Shown piece by piece: positions 35,213 to 43,981 of a stretch of DNA of 64,000 bases. The stretch comes from an uncultured Candidatus Cenarchaeum sp. (GTDB lineage Archaea > Thermoproteota > Nitrososphaeria > Nitrososphaerales > Nitrosopumilaceae): NCBI GenBank assembly GCA_958295735.1, contig OY282369.1, positions 2,580,983 to 2,644,982 of the forward strand, read 5' to 3'. Each line of letters begins with the position of its first letter. Position 1 is the stretch's first letter. Made by a program: the position numbers and the translations under genes. The notes beneath the pieces were generated by a model, which worked only from the letters and a program-made list of their open reading frames with translations, was not told the origin of the DNA and searched no databases.

Positions 35213-37390
35213 CTAGCGGTGCACCCTTTTCGCGTATTTTGCGGGGATCTTGACGGTAAACGTGGAGCCGCTGCCCAGATCGCCGGGCGAGGCGGCGCGC
35301 ACGGAGCCCCCGTACTTCTCCAGTATCCTCCTCGTGATCGGGAGGCCGAGGCCCTGTCCAGATGCGGCCCCGTCGCCGCCGCGGCTGGTAGTGACGAACG
35401 GGTGGAATATCTCGTCCCTGCCGATAGCTATGCCCGCGCCCGTGTCGCTTACCCTCATGACCAGGTGCGCCCCGTTGTGGCTAGCGTCGAGCCGGATTAT
35501 CCGGCGGGGGCCGCCGGCCTTTTTTATTGACTCCACGGCGTTGGTCACGAGATGCGACAGGACGGACTTGATGTCCAGCACGCTGAACCTGACGGCGAGA
35601 TCGTCCGGATCCGTGGCGGCGACGATCTCGGCGCCGGGCAGCTTTGAGGACACGGAAATGCCGTCGACCACGCTCCGCCACACGTCGGCGATGCGGATCT
35701 GCTGATCCGGCCGCATTCCCCGCCGCGCCTCGGCGAGATGCGACGACATCTCGTTGACGAATGATGCGAAGTGCGTGACCTTGCTCGAGTCGGCCTCGAG
35801 CGATTCCAGCCAGCCGCGCCACCGTCCGACCGCCTCCTCCGGAAGGGGTCTTGCAAAGTCCGCGGCCTCCGTCATCTTGCGCGCGTTCGACAGGGCGTCC
35901 GCGGTGCTCTCCAGCGACGAGGCGATCTCGCGCGCCATGTACGACGCGACCAGGCCGATCGACAGGACGCTGAGCTCGTGCTGTGCGACCTCCCTGCCCT
36001 CCTCGTCCTCGTCCGCCTGGATGAGTCCGGCATCCTTGATCTGCGCCACGGCATCCCTGGCGTGCTTGGAGATCAGGTGCACGCCGGGCCCGGACACCGC
36101 GCTTGCGTTGTTGCATATGCTCAGGATCTGCACGACGTTGTTTGCGGCCATTCTGCCAGGGGGCGTCTTTGGCTTGCTCTGCGCGGTCTTCACGAACCGC
36201 CCGTCCCTGTACTTCTCAAGTTCCAAAACGGATGTGATGATCAGTTCCTTGAGATCGGCCAGCGCCTCGTTGTTCTGCAGTACTTCGCGGTGGGCGGTGG
36301 GGCGGATCCCCGGGTTCTTGTCCTGGGTGATGTCGACCCTGCCGTACACCTGCATCCGGCCCATCTTCGTCCGCCGCTGGACCCTTCTGCCATCCAGGTT
36401 GAGCCAGTCGTTCCTTGCGCCGTACGGCTTGACCCACGCCTCGTCGCGGTACAGGTATACCCCCGAGTGCTGCTCCAGGAACTCCTTCATGTTGATGTTC
36501 TTTAGCGTTTCATCGTAGTACTTCTTCCACTTGTGTCTGCCGCTCACGTCCCGCGGATAATAGTAGAGGCGGAATGCGAACGGGCCACAACTCTTCTCTC
36601 CCACCTCCGCGGGCTCTATGTCTGGCTTTTTGGGCTGCCCGTCCATCTGATCTATGATCTTGAATGCGATCCTGCGCCCGTCGTACGCGGCGGTAATTCT
36701 TAGCGGGGCGATCTCCAGCAACCCTGACTTGATTCCGCCCTTCCCGCCCAGTTCCGTCCCGTCCACTGTTATCATTATCGCAAAGTCTCCCCCGTCGCTG
36801 ATGCCGCGCGGCAGTATGCAGCTCTGCAGCTCCTCCGAGAGCGACTCTATCTTGCTCCTGTCCCACCCGCTCTTCAGGCCCTCCAGCACGAGCTCGAGTC
36901 CGTGCCGCCCCGGATCGTCCTTGGGCTCCACGCGCCCCTCGTGGAACACCTGGTCCATAGTCACGCCCCGCTTCTCGTACTTTTTCCAGTCGAATTCCAT
37001 CACCACCCTGTCTGCCCTGCCCTGCGGGTACGAGCGCATGGATGTCCTGCCGGCCAGGCGCTCGCACGAGAACCTCCCTATGCCCATCTCGCCGAGCACC
37101 CGGCGCCCGCTCTTCGACGCCCTGTTCCTCCTCCTGTTGTCCGTGCCGGCCACCATCCACGCCCCGTCAATGTCCTCCCGGGTCATGCCGTGCCCGTCGT
37201 CCCTTATAGTGATCCTGCCGTCCTTTCGATCGGCGTTCTCGAAGGAGATCTCCACGCGCGTCGCGTCCGCGTCCTTGGCGTTCTTGACGAGCTCGAACAT
37301 GGCGGACGAGTCGCTTGATATGGACTGGCTCCCCCAGTACCCGAGAACCCTCCCCGATATCCTCATCGAGCTCCGGAAAGCATGTTCCAC
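35213..37390 (-). CDS. GHKL ATPase with two HATPase domains, first gene of DrmAB operon 1
   Basis: The 725-residue product has an HSP90/MORC-like ATPase domain at the N-terminus (AMFELVKNAKDADA, then IRDDGHGM) and a histidine-kinase-like HATPase domain at the C-terminus (HLVTNAVESIKKAG, DTGAGI, GQGLGLPITRRIL). In the helical linker the position where kinases have His-Glu reads MAREIA, so the phospho-acceptor histidine is absent. It is probably an ATP-driven clamp or switch rather than a kinase. The GTG at 37390 was chosen because a TTTAA box (37413-37418) lies 23-28 bases upstream; a GTG six codons earlier lies too close to that box. One base separates it from drmA, so it likely serves the same defence system. 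Confidence 0.85.
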   Translation of the reverse strand: MEHAFRSSMRISGRVLGYWGSQSISSDSSAMFELVKNAKDADATRVEISFENADRKDGRITIRDDGHGMTREDIDGAWMVAGTDNRRRNRASKSGRRVLGEMGIGRFSCERLAGRTSMRSYPQGRADRVVMEFDWKKYEKRGVTMDQVFHEGRVEPKDDPGRHGLELVLEGLKSGWDRSKIESLSEELQSCILPRGISDGGDFAIMITVDGTELGGKGGIKSGLLEIAPLRITAAYDGRRIAFKIIDQMDGQPKKPDIEPAEVGEKSCGPFAFRLYYYPRDVSGRHKWKKYYDETLKNINMKEFLEQHSGVYLYRDEAWVKPYGARNDWLNLDGRRVQRRTKMGRMQVYGRVDITQDKNPGIRPTAHREVLQNNEALADLKELIITSVLELEKYRDGRFVKTAQSKPKTPPGRMAANNVVQILSICNNASAVSGPGVHLISKHARDAVAQIKDAGLIQADEDEEGREVAQHELSVLSIGLVASYMAREIASSLESTADALSNARKMTEAADFARPLPEEAVGRWRGWLESLEADSSKVTHFASFVNEMSSHLAEARRGMRPDQQIRIADVWRSVVDGISVSSKLPGAEIVAATDPDDLAVRFSVLDIKSVLSHLVTNAVESIKKAGGPRRIIRLDASHNGAHLVMRVSDTGAGIAIGRDEIFHPFVTTSRGGDGAASGQGLGLPITRRILEKYGGSVRAASPGDLGSGSTFTVKIPAKYAKRVHR

Positions 37391-37412
37391 GGATCGGCGT
37401 CTCGGCACATAC

Positions 37413-37419
37413 GTTTAAG
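37413..37419 (-). promoter_or_regulatory. TATA-like box of the GHKL-drmA-drmB operon
   Basis: CTTAAAC on the minus strand in an AT-rich patch, about 23-29 bases before the GTG at 37390. Confidence 0.45.
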
Positions 37420-37551
37420 TTTTGATGGGATTTGCGACCCCCGCCGGATCCAGGATGCGGCCCCGCCCGGGGCGGCGGGTTGCGGGGAATCAGGGGAGCG
37501 GGGGCGAAAACGGCGTTGCAGATGCCCCCTGCGGACGACTGCGGGAGCCGG

Positions 37552-37713
37552 GGCGCGCCAGATTAACCCCAGGGTGCGGCCGGGCGGCGCGGCGGCCCGC
37601 TACGGGGCGCGCCAGATTAACCCCAGGGTGCGGCCGGGCGGCGCGGCGGCCCGCTACGGGGAGCGCCAGATTAACCCCAGGGTGCGGCCGGGCGGCGCGG
37701 CGGCCCGCTCCGG
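37552..37713. repeat. 54-bp tandem repeat, three copies
   Basis: Three nearly identical 54-base units (GATTAACC boxes start at 37561, 37615 and 37669). They differ at two or three positions. The array lies 160 bases upstream of the DrmAB-1 operon promoter and 230 bases beyond the stop of the second GHKL gene. Each unit has one AT-containing core (CCAGATTAACCCCAGGG) in GC-rich surroundings, like a protein-binding site. The remainder of this 550-base gap shows no gene. Confidence 0.8.
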
Positions 37714-37946
37714 ACCTCGCGGCGGCTGGATACTGCGGGCCAGCCGCCGATCCGGGCCGCCGGAGCGGCAAGCGGGCGGGGAAAACCCGCCCGGCCGCAC
37801 GCCGCCGCCGCGCCAGGGATCCTGCCGCCGTGCCGCGGGATGCGCGACGGGGCGGCGGGCGGGGACTTGCTGGTTCCCGGGATCACCCTCGGCCGCAGGG
37901 CCGCGGAGCGCCCGCCTCCACGACTGGGCAGTCACTGGTGCCGACT

Positions 37947-39206
37947 TTACGCGCCGTCGTCGAGCCGGTAGATCGATGCCACGGCCCTTATCCTCTTGTC
38001 CGCCTCCCGCCGCTCGGCCTTTGTGAGCTTTTCCAACTGCGGGCCGATCTCCGGGTCGTTCCTTATCTCCAGTTCCCGCCTGGCCCTCATGCGCTCCGCC
38101 AGCTCCGACGACACCTTCCCGAGCTTTTCCGCGCACCACGCCCCCAGTGCCTCGCCCCGGGGCTGCTCCCACATGACCGACTGCCTGTCGGTCGCGACCA
38201 GATCCTCGTCGTCGTCCATGAACTCGGCGTGGATCCTCCCCGTTATGTGCCGGTAGGGGTACTCCCCCGAGTCCGCGCCCATGGTCGTCGGCACTTGGAC
38301 GCGCCGGCCCCTGGCCATTATCGCCAGCCCCCTGTCCTCGTCGTCGAGCGGCAGTATGGTCGCCGTTATGCTTCCGGAGACCTTCCACGGGGACCCGCCG
38401 GCCACGGGCTCGTCGGCCACGTCCCACGTCCCTTCCGTGTTCAACTCCGCGATCCTCTCGGGCTGCCCGACCTCGTCGCCGTTCACGTACACACTGAAGC
38501 CGTCCCCCAGGACCGAAAAGCCGTCAGACAGGCTCTTCCTGATCTCCCCCGGCACCGCCCGCTTTTTCATCTTCAGCCCCGAGAGGGTCACCGTCGTGCC
38601 GCCCGGCCCGCCCGCATCCTCGTCGGAGGCGGTGACGGCCGGCTCGTACGCGGCGCCGGCGGCGGGCGACTCGCGCGCGGCGACGTCCCTTGCGCGTTCC
38701 AGGATCCCGCCCGCATCCATCTCGAACCCGTTCCTTTTCCCGTCCTTGATCGTGGTCACGGCGATCTTGTCCGCCACCCCGAATGCTGAGATCTTTCCTA
38801 TGCCCTTGCGCCCCATCGCGTCGCGGCCCCCGGGGGTCCTGCCGCCGTCCTCGTCGCGCCGCCGCCTGTCTGTCCTGAGGTACTTGCGGAGTACGTCGTC
38901 GCGGGACATGCCGGCGCCGTCGTCCCTCACGGTCACGGTAGAATGCTCGTCGATGTCCCCCGTGGGAAGCTCCACGCTGACGCTCGTGGCGTCGGCATCC
39001 CACGCGTTCGCCACGAGATCCGAGATCACCGGGGGGAGTGTCCCGTGCAGCTTTGTCCCGAGCTCCTCCATGACGACTAGCCCTATCTTCATCTGCAGGG
39101 GTTCCCGCTTCCCCGCCGGGGGCTTCCGCTTGCTCCCCGCCGGGGGCTTCCGCTTGCTCCCCGCCGGGGGCTTCCGCTTGCTCCCCGCCGGGGGCTTCCG
39201 CACCAT
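37947..39206 (-). CDS. HSP90/MORC-like GHKL ATPase
   Basis: The 419-residue product begins with four copies of a KPPAGSKR motif encoded by a 24-bp repeat. A GHKL ATPase domain follows: VISDLVANAWDADA (N box), VRDDGAGM and GRKGIGKISAFG. The next region resembles the S5-like transducer domain of MORC/HSP90 proteins, and a charged helical tail ends the protein. The ATG at 39206 has a strong TATA-like box (TATATATTAA) 22-32 bases upstream. Immediately beyond that box lies repeat R2, which is found in the same place before the SDR gene at 57824. Such ATPases occur in many prokaryotic defence systems. A direct partner nuclease is not adjacent. Confidence 0.8.
   Translation of the reverse strand: MVRKPPAGSKRKPPAGSKRKPPAGSKRKPPAGKREPLQMKIGLVVMEELGTKLHGTLPPVISDLVANAWDADATSVSVELPTGDIDEHSTVTVRDDGAGMSRDDVLRKYLRTDRRRRDEDGGRTPGGRDAMGRKGIGKISAFGVADKIAVTTIKDGKRNGFEMDAGGILERARDVAARESPAAGAAYEPAVTASDEDAGGPGGTTVTLSGLKMKKRAVPGEIRKSLSDGFSVLGDGFSVYVNGDEVGQPERIAELNTEGTWDVADEPVAGGSPWKVSGSITATILPLDDEDRGLAIMARGRRVQVPTTMGADSGEYPYRHITGRIHAEFMDDDEDLVATDRQSVMWEQPRGEALGAWCAEKLGKVSSELAERMRARRELEIRNDPEIGPQLEKLTKAERREADKRIRAVASIYRLDDGA
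39111..39203 (-). repeat. 24-bp coding repeat, four copies
   Basis: Encodes the N-terminal KPPAGSKR repeats of the GHKL ATPase. The units are almost identical, suggesting recent expansion. The basic Pro-rich tail may contact nucleic acid. Confidence 0.85.
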
Positions 39207-39227
39207 ATTGTACGTAGAAATGTTTAG

Positions 39228-39238
39228 TTAATATATAC
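39228..39238 (-). promoter_or_regulatory. TATA-like box of the GHKL ATPase gene
   Basis: Eleven A/T bases (TATATATTAAC region) about 22-32 bases before the ATG at 39206. R2 begins 12 bases further upstream. Confidence 0.6.
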
Positions 39239-39250
39239 TTCGATCGGGCT

Positions 39251-39307
39251 AGTCCATCCCACAATTCAAATTTTAGGCGTGAAAAACCGCCCCGCCGCGG
39301 CCGCCGT
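39251..39307. repeat. Dispersed repeat R2, copy a
   Basis: About 57 bases (AGTCCATCCCACAATTC ... GGCGTGAAAAACCGCCC ... CGCGGCCGCCG) matched by 57898-57953. It includes the short hairpin GGCG-TGAAAAAC-CGCC. Relative to the minus-strand genes at both sites it lies 11-13 bases upstream of the TATA-like box. The rest of the gap up to 39445 shows no gene. Confidence 0.65.
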
Positions 39308-39445
39308 GGGCGTGACTGCGGGATGTACTGGATCGGGCCGCTCCGGATGCGGAATGCCGCCCCCGCGCCGCCCGGCGCGGAATCGCGGCGGCGCCCGGTG
39401 CGGCCCTCCGCGTGGAGGGCGAGGGCCGATCCCGCCCCGGGCGGC

Positions 39446-41452
39446 CTACCGGCCCGCGGGCAGCTCTTCCACCCCTATATCCCTGAGGTAGCGGTACGTC
39501 CTGTCGTAGTACTCGCTCTTCCTCGTGCCGTCGAGCGGGTCCCCCTCCGGCACGAAGATCACCATGCCCTGCCTGGCCCGCGTCAGCAGGACGCGGTACG
39601 CGTTCTCCAGGTACCGCTTCTTGTCCTCCTTGCGTATGGTGGTCCACGCGTCGCCCCTGAACTCCCTGTGGTCCCACCCGCCCCCGGCGCGCCTGAGGTC
39701 CGCATCCCAGGCCACGCACACCCAGTCGAGCTCCAGCCCCTGCACCTTGAACTCGGTCGCCGCGTACTCCAAGCAGTACGAGGAGCGCGGATCCGAGCGG
39801 GGGTTGAGGAACCACGCCGGCGCGTCCGTCGTCAGCTCCACGTATATGCCGTGGGGCCTGAGCCGGTACGACTTTGCGGCCGCGACCACGCCGAACCTCT
39901 CGCTGCCCCGGGCCTTTCCCTGCAGCCACGACCTTGCCGAGCTAAAGTCCCTCGTCAGCCGGATGGGGTACCTGCCGCCGATCTGCCCGAGCACCCGCCT
40001 CGCCCCCTCGGCGTCCAGGTCCAGCAGGGCCTTGACGAACGCCGAGACGCGCTCGCTGCGGAACGATCTCACCGAGGTGCCCAGGTGCAGCTCGCCGCAG
40101 TGGACCGGGACCGCATCCCCCGTGAGATCCTCCACGCTCCCGCCCTGCAGGTGCTCCCTGTCGGCGAGCCTGTCGGACACGTACACGTCCCATTCCGGGC
40201 GGCGGCCCGCGGCCGTGAGCCACGCCGGCAGGCCGGCCTCGTTGTGGTTGATCTCCTGCCCCCCGCCCACCAGGCACACGAGGACGGCCCAGCCCTCGTG
40301 CCTGCCCATCACGTCTATGAGCAGTTCCGGCTGGGACTTGTCGAGCTTTTCGGCGCCGTTCTTCCCCAGGAACTTGTCCGTCGCGCCGGCGTCCCACGCG
40401 CGCTGCGCCTCGTCGAAGACCGCGATCTTTTCGGGCGGTGCCGCATCCGTCTGCCTGATCGCGTATTCGGCGAAGAAGTTGCCCACGCCCTGTATGAGCA
40501 CTTTCGCCTCCCTCATGGCGTCCTTCTTGGTGATGCGCGCGCCCGACGCCTCCCGGCGCCTCTCCTCCGCCGCGCGCAGCCTGCCGGAGCCGACCCGATC
40601 GCGCACAAGCGCCTCCTGCAGGACCTGTACCAGGGGGCCATTGCCTGAAAGGTAGACCGCGTTCTCGCTTTCGGGGTCCCTCCTCTTGGCCACCAGGTTC
40701 AGCCCGGCGAGCGTCTTGCCGGCTCCCGGCACCCCCGTGACGAAGCATATGGACTTCCTGCCGTACCGCCTGGACGACTCTATTATGCGCTCGACCGTCC
40801 CCGTGGTGCGGCTGATGTTCTCGGCGCCCCCCTCGCTGTGGGTTATCTCCGCCACGTCGTGCTCGTTGTACAGCGCCAGCGCCGCTTCTATTATGGTCGG
40901 GGTCGGCTTGTACCTGGACGCCTCCCACGCGGCGGGGTCCAGCGGGGCCGCGGGGAACTCTTTGGCCATCCCCGCGATCGCCGGGCCGAGCCCGCCTTTT
41001 CCCACCTCGACGAGGCCGAACACGCCGTCCTCGCCCCTGGCGAGCGGGGCGGCGCGGCTCGGCGCCTCCGTGGCCACGAGTATGGGAACTATCGGGGCGG
41101 GGTGGCTGCCCTCGTGGAAGTTCTTCAGGTCGAGCGCGTAGTCGACGCACTGTTCCGCGTGATCCCGCAGGTACATTTCTGCGCCCACCTTGAACTCGAT
41201 CACGAAGACCGTCCCGGAATGGACCAGGACGGCGTCGGCCCTCTTGCCCATGCGCGGGATCGCGAACTCGAGGAAGAGCCGCCCCCCGCCGATGCCGCGC
41301 AGCTCCTCCTGGAGGATGCCGACCTCTTCCAGCCACGCATTCTTCTGCTCCTCGGTCACGTCGCCCCTGGCCGCGCCGGTCAGCACGCCCAGCACGCGGT
41401 GGGGATCGTCGTCCAGGAACGCATCCAGGTCCGCCGAATAATGGGCCCTCAC
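39446..41452 (-). CDS. DUF2075 P-loop ATPase with nuclease-like N-terminal domain
   Basis: The 668-residue product has an N-terminal segment with RADAVLVHSGTVFVIEFKVG (about residues 70-90), a PD-(D/E)xK-like pattern. A DUF2075/UvrD-like helicase core follows: FVTGVPGAGKTLAGLNL (Walker A, about 242), FDEAQRAWD (Walker B, about 350), VGGGQEIN and a C-terminal EFKVQGLELDWV ... YRVLLTRARQGMVIFVP block. Proteins of this kind occur in defence islands; the precise substrate is unknown. The start is a GTG at 41452 with a TATA-like ATATTTAG 19-28 bases upstream. It is transcribed divergently from the methyltransferase gene at 41639. Confidence 0.85.
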   Translation of the reverse strand: MRAHYSADLDAFLDDDPHRVLGVLTGAARGDVTEEQKNAWLEEVGILQEELRGIGGGRLFLEFAIPRMGKRADAVLVHSGTVFVIEFKVGAEMYLRDHAEQCVDYALDLKNFHEGSHPAPIVPILVATEAPSRAAPLARGEDGVFGLVEVGKGGLGPAIAGMAKEFPAAPLDPAAWEASRYKPTPTIIEAALALYNEHDVAEITHSEGGAENISRTTGTVERIIESSRRYGRKSICFVTGVPGAGKTLAGLNLVAKRRDPESENAVYLSGNGPLVQVLQEALVRDRVGSGRLRAAEERRREASGARITKKDAMREAKVLIQGVGNFFAEYAIRQTDAAPPEKIAVFDEAQRAWDAGATDKFLGKNGAEKLDKSQPELLIDVMGRHEGWAVLVCLVGGGQEINHNEAGLPAWLTAAGRRPEWDVYVSDRLADREHLQGGSVEDLTGDAVPVHCGELHLGTSVRSFRSERVSAFVKALLDLDAEGARRVLGQIGGRYPIRLTRDFSSARSWLQGKARGSERFGVVAAAKSYRLRPHGIYVELTTDAPAWFLNPRSDPRSSYCLEYAATEFKVQGLELDWVCVAWDADLRRAGGGWDHREFRGDAWTTIRKEDKKRYLENAYRVLLTRARQGMVIFVPEGDPLDGTRKSEYYDRTYRYLRDIGVEELPAGR

Positions 41453-41470
41453 GCGGCGCGGCGGCGCGCG

Positions 41471-41480
41471 CTAAATATGT
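41471..41480 (-). promoter_or_regulatory. TATA-like box of the DUF2075 gene
   Basis: ACATATTTAG on the minus strand, 19-28 bases before the GTG at 41452. Confidence 0.5.
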
Positions 41481-41607
41481 GGTTTTGCGGCGGCTACGGG
41501 GCCTTCCGGGCCCGCCGGGGAAGCGCGCGCCGGCCCGCGCGGGGGGCGAACGCATCGCGGGAGCCTGGCGCGCGGGGGCTCCAGGCGGCGGCCCGCGCCC
41601 CCTGGCG

Positions 41608-41615
41608 TTAATATA
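41608..41615 (+). promoter_or_regulatory. TATA-like box of the restriction-modification operon
   Basis: TTAATATA, 24-31 bases before the GTG at 41639. It supports that start for the methyltransferase. Confidence 0.55.
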
Positions 41616-41638
41616 CGCCCCGCATCCGCGGGCGCGCC

Positions 41639-43081
41639 GTGACCGCCGCGCGACGGCCCCGCTCCTCCGGACGGGGGGGGGGGAGTCCCGAACCGCCAGT
41701 AGCGCGGGCGGAAGGCCTGGCCCCCGGACGGGGGGGGGGGGGAGAGTCCCCTGAACCGGGCCCCGGCGGCTCCGGGATCGTAAAATCCCGCGGGAAGCCC
41801 GGCCGCGGGGCCGCGGGCCGGTGGACGTTCCTGGACGTCAGCACCAGAAAGTACACGCACGCCATACACCTGTACCCTGCCAGGATGCATCCCGAGATAG
41901 CGAGGAGGCTGATCGCGAGGCACGCCGGGAGCGGGGACGTCGTCTTCGACCCGTTCATGGGTTCCGGCGGCGTGCTGCTGGAGTCGATGCTGCGCGGGAA
42001 CGACGCGATCGGGCTGGACGTGAACCCGTTCGCGGTGCTGCTGACGAAGGTGAAGACCACGCCGATCCGGAAGGACCTGGGCGCGGAGCTGGGGGCGCTG
42101 CTGGAGAAATCCGCCAGGGACCGCCGCAGCGGGCGGACGCGCGCGCGGTGCCTCCCGACTGGGTACGACCTGGGGGCGTGGTTCAAGCCGTCCGTCCTGG
42201 GCGAGCTCGCCGTGCTGAAGCACAACGTGGGCGGGATAGGCGACCCGGACGTCGCCGACTTTTTCAGGATCTGCCTCTCGCTGACCGTCCGCAGGTCCAG
42301 CTACCAGAGGAACGGGGCCTGGAAGATACACAGGCTGCCCGAGGCGGAGCGGGCGGGGTTCGACCCGAGCCCGACGGAGATCTTCGCGGCGGTCTCGCGG
42401 GCCAACGTCGGGCGGATGGGCGCCCTCGTCGCCGCGCGGCCGCGGGGGCGGGCGCATCCGATCCTGGGGGACTCGAGGGACGCGCGGTCAGTCCTCGAAG
42501 GGGCGCCCGGGATTCCGGACGCCGGCAGGATCCGCCTGGTGGTCACGTCTCCCCCCTACGGGGACCACAGGACCACGGTCGCCTACGGGCAGTTCTCGCG
42601 GCATTCGGGCCACTGGCTGGATCTCCCGGACGGGCAGGTGAGGCGGGTCGACAGGGAGGGCCTGGGCGGCAGGACGCGCCGCGATGCGGGCGATCTGGGC
42701 TCGGGCGCGCTCAACCGGACCCTGGACGAGGTGCGCAGGAACGACGCCAGGCTGACGGTCGGGAAGACCCCGTCGAGGGCCAGGGAGGTGCACGCCTACT
42801 TTTCGGATCTGGACGCCTGCATGGGGCAGGTGTCGCGGACCGTCGCGTCCGGCAGGAGCCGCGCCTGCTTCGTGGTGGCGAACAGGACGGTGAGGAGGGT
42901 CGTCGTGCCGACCGACAGGATCCTGGTGGAGCTGGGCAAGAAGCACGGGTTCTCCCTGGAGTCCACGGTGCGGCGGGACATACCGAACAAGGCGATGCCG
43001 TCGAGGAACGCGCCGGAGAACGCCGCCGGCGTGACCGGCAGCACGATGACCAGGGAGGCGGTCATCACGATGAGGTGCTGA
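41639..43081 (+). CDS. DNA methyltransferase, N4-cytosine type (SPPY)
   Basis: The 480-residue product has a low-complexity N-terminus (about 60 residues). Then comes STRKYTHAIHLYPARMHP, motif I VFDPFMGSGG (about residue 104), GLDVNPFAVLLTKVKT, motif IV VVTSPPYGDH (about 304) and a C-terminal region. The SPPY motif and the motif order fit cytosine-N4 methyltransferases. The following gene is an MvaI/BcnI-type endonuclease, whose characterised partners are N4-cytosine methyltransferases, so the pair is a type II system. The GTG at 41639 is supported by a TATA-like box. Runs of 11 and 13 G lie in the frame between this start and the conserved part, so slippage there would switch the enzyme off. 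Confidence 0.88.
   Translation: MTAARRPRSSGRGGGSPEPPVARAEGLAPGRGGGGESPEPGPGGSGIVKSRGKPGRGAAGRWTFLDVSTRKYTHAIHLYPARMHPEIARRLIARHAGSGDVVFDPFMGSGGVLLESMLRGNDAIGLDVNPFAVLLTKVKTTPIRKDLGAELGALLEKSARDRRSGRTRARCLPTGYDLGAWFKPSVLGELAVLKHNVGGIGDPDVADFFRICLSLTVRRSSYQRNGAWKIHRLPEAERAGFDPSPTEIFAAVSRANVGRMGALVAARPRGRAHPILGDSRDARSVLEGAPGIPDAGRIRLVVTSPPYGDHRTTVAYGQFSRHSGHWLDLPDGQVRRVDREGLGGRTRRDAGDLGSGALNRTLDEVRRNDARLTVGKTPSRAREVHAYFSDLDACMGQVSRTVASGRSRACFVVANRTVRRVVVPTDRILVELGKKHGFSLESTVRRDIPNKAMPSRNAPENAAGVTGSTMTREAVITMRC
41673..41742 (+). repeat. Two poly-G tracts (G11 and G13) inside the methyltransferase 5' region
   Basis: G11 at 41673-41683 and G13 at 41730-41742, each preceded by CCGGAC and followed within a few bases by AGTCCC, so the whole block is a diverged direct repeat. 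Both lie in the coding frame upstream of all catalytic motifs. Confidence 0.85.
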
Positions 43082-43084
43082 ACC

Positions 43085-43792
43085 GTGCAGCGGTACGGCG
43101 AGCTCGTGGACCAGCTGCCGGATATCAAAAGCATGGGGTACGTCAGGACCCGCAGGGCGGGAAACACCGGGATCGGCAAGACGCTGGAGGATCTCCTGGG
43201 AGTGAGGGAAAACAACTTCGCCGGGCCCAACGGCCACGACACGGAGCTGAAGTCGGGCAGGAAGAAGTCGGGCAGCATGCTGACGCTGTTCACCAAGTCG
43301 CCCCTCCCGCCCGGGATCAACGGGCAGCTGGTCGAAAGGTTCGGCAGGCCGGCGGGGAAGGGGGCGAAGCTCCACACAACCGTGAACGCCGTGTCGAGGA
43401 ACACGCTGCACGGCAGCCCCGCGTTCAAGGTCGAACTGCGCGATGCCAGCATCGAGCTGGGCCACGGCGGGTACGGGGATCTCCAGCCGCCGTACTGGAA
43501 CAGGCTCGATCTGGAAAGGGCGTTCTACAGGAAGTACCCGCGGCACCTCCTGTACGTCAAGGCGGACTGCCGCGGGGCGGGGAAAAGCGAGGAGTTCCAC
43601 TACAACGAGGCGTGGCTCATGTCGGGATTCAGCTTTGCGCGCCTCGTGGAACTGCTCGAGAGCGGCCACGTCTTGATCGACATCAGGCTGGGCAGGTACC
43701 CGAACGGCAAGCTGCACGACCACGGGACCGGCTTCAGGGTGAAGCCGGATTACCTGGACACGTGCTTCGGGAACCGCGAGAGAATCATGTAG
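43085..43792 (+). CDS. MvaI/BcnI-family type II restriction endonuclease
   Basis: The 235-residue product matches the length of the MvaI/BcnI family (about 240). Near the N-terminus it has IGKTLEDLLGVRENNFAGPN followed by HDTELK, with the catalytic Asp52-x-Glu54-x-Lys56 arrangement, then KKSGSMLTLFTKSP. The middle shows KVELRDASIEL and LDLERAFYRKY. MvaI and BcnI cut within CCWGG and CCSGG; the target here cannot be read from the sequence. A GTG start at 43085 follows the methyltransferase stop by three bases, so the two genes are co-transcribed and coupled. Confidence 0.85.
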   Translation: MQRYGELVDQLPDIKSMGYVRTRRAGNTGIGKTLEDLLGVRENNFAGPNGHDTELKSGRKKSGSMLTLFTKSPLPPGINGQLVERFGRPAGKGAKLHTTVNAVSRNTLHGSPAFKVELRDASIELGHGGYGDLQPPYWNRLDLERAFYRKYPRHLLYVKADCRGAGKSEEFHYNEAWLMSGFSFARLVELLESGHVLIDIRLGRYPNGKLHDHGTGFRVKPDYLDTCFGNRERIM

Positions 43793-43981
43793 TTCCCGCC
43801 GCGCGGCGCCGCCGGGGCCGGGCCGCGGGGCGGGCCGCCCCGAAGGCGCCCGATCCCGCCGCCGCGCGGCGCCCGATCCCAGGGGGCCCGGATCGCCGCG
43901 CGCGCCGGCGGCCCCGCGCCCGGCGGCGCGGATCCGGCCGCGGCCGAACCAAATATCTGTGGGGCCCGCCCGCGGGCGGCG
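43793..43981. promoter_or_regulatory. Intergenic region with TATA-like box for the Shedu-like gene
   Basis: GC-rich except for CCAAATATC at 43949-43957, about 25-33 bases before the ATG at 43982. Confidence 0.4.

Noticed and set aside
41452-41639. One shared bidirectional operator between the DUF2075 and methyltransferase genes
   Set aside because: Each gene has its own TATA-like box, but I could find no inverted repeat between them.
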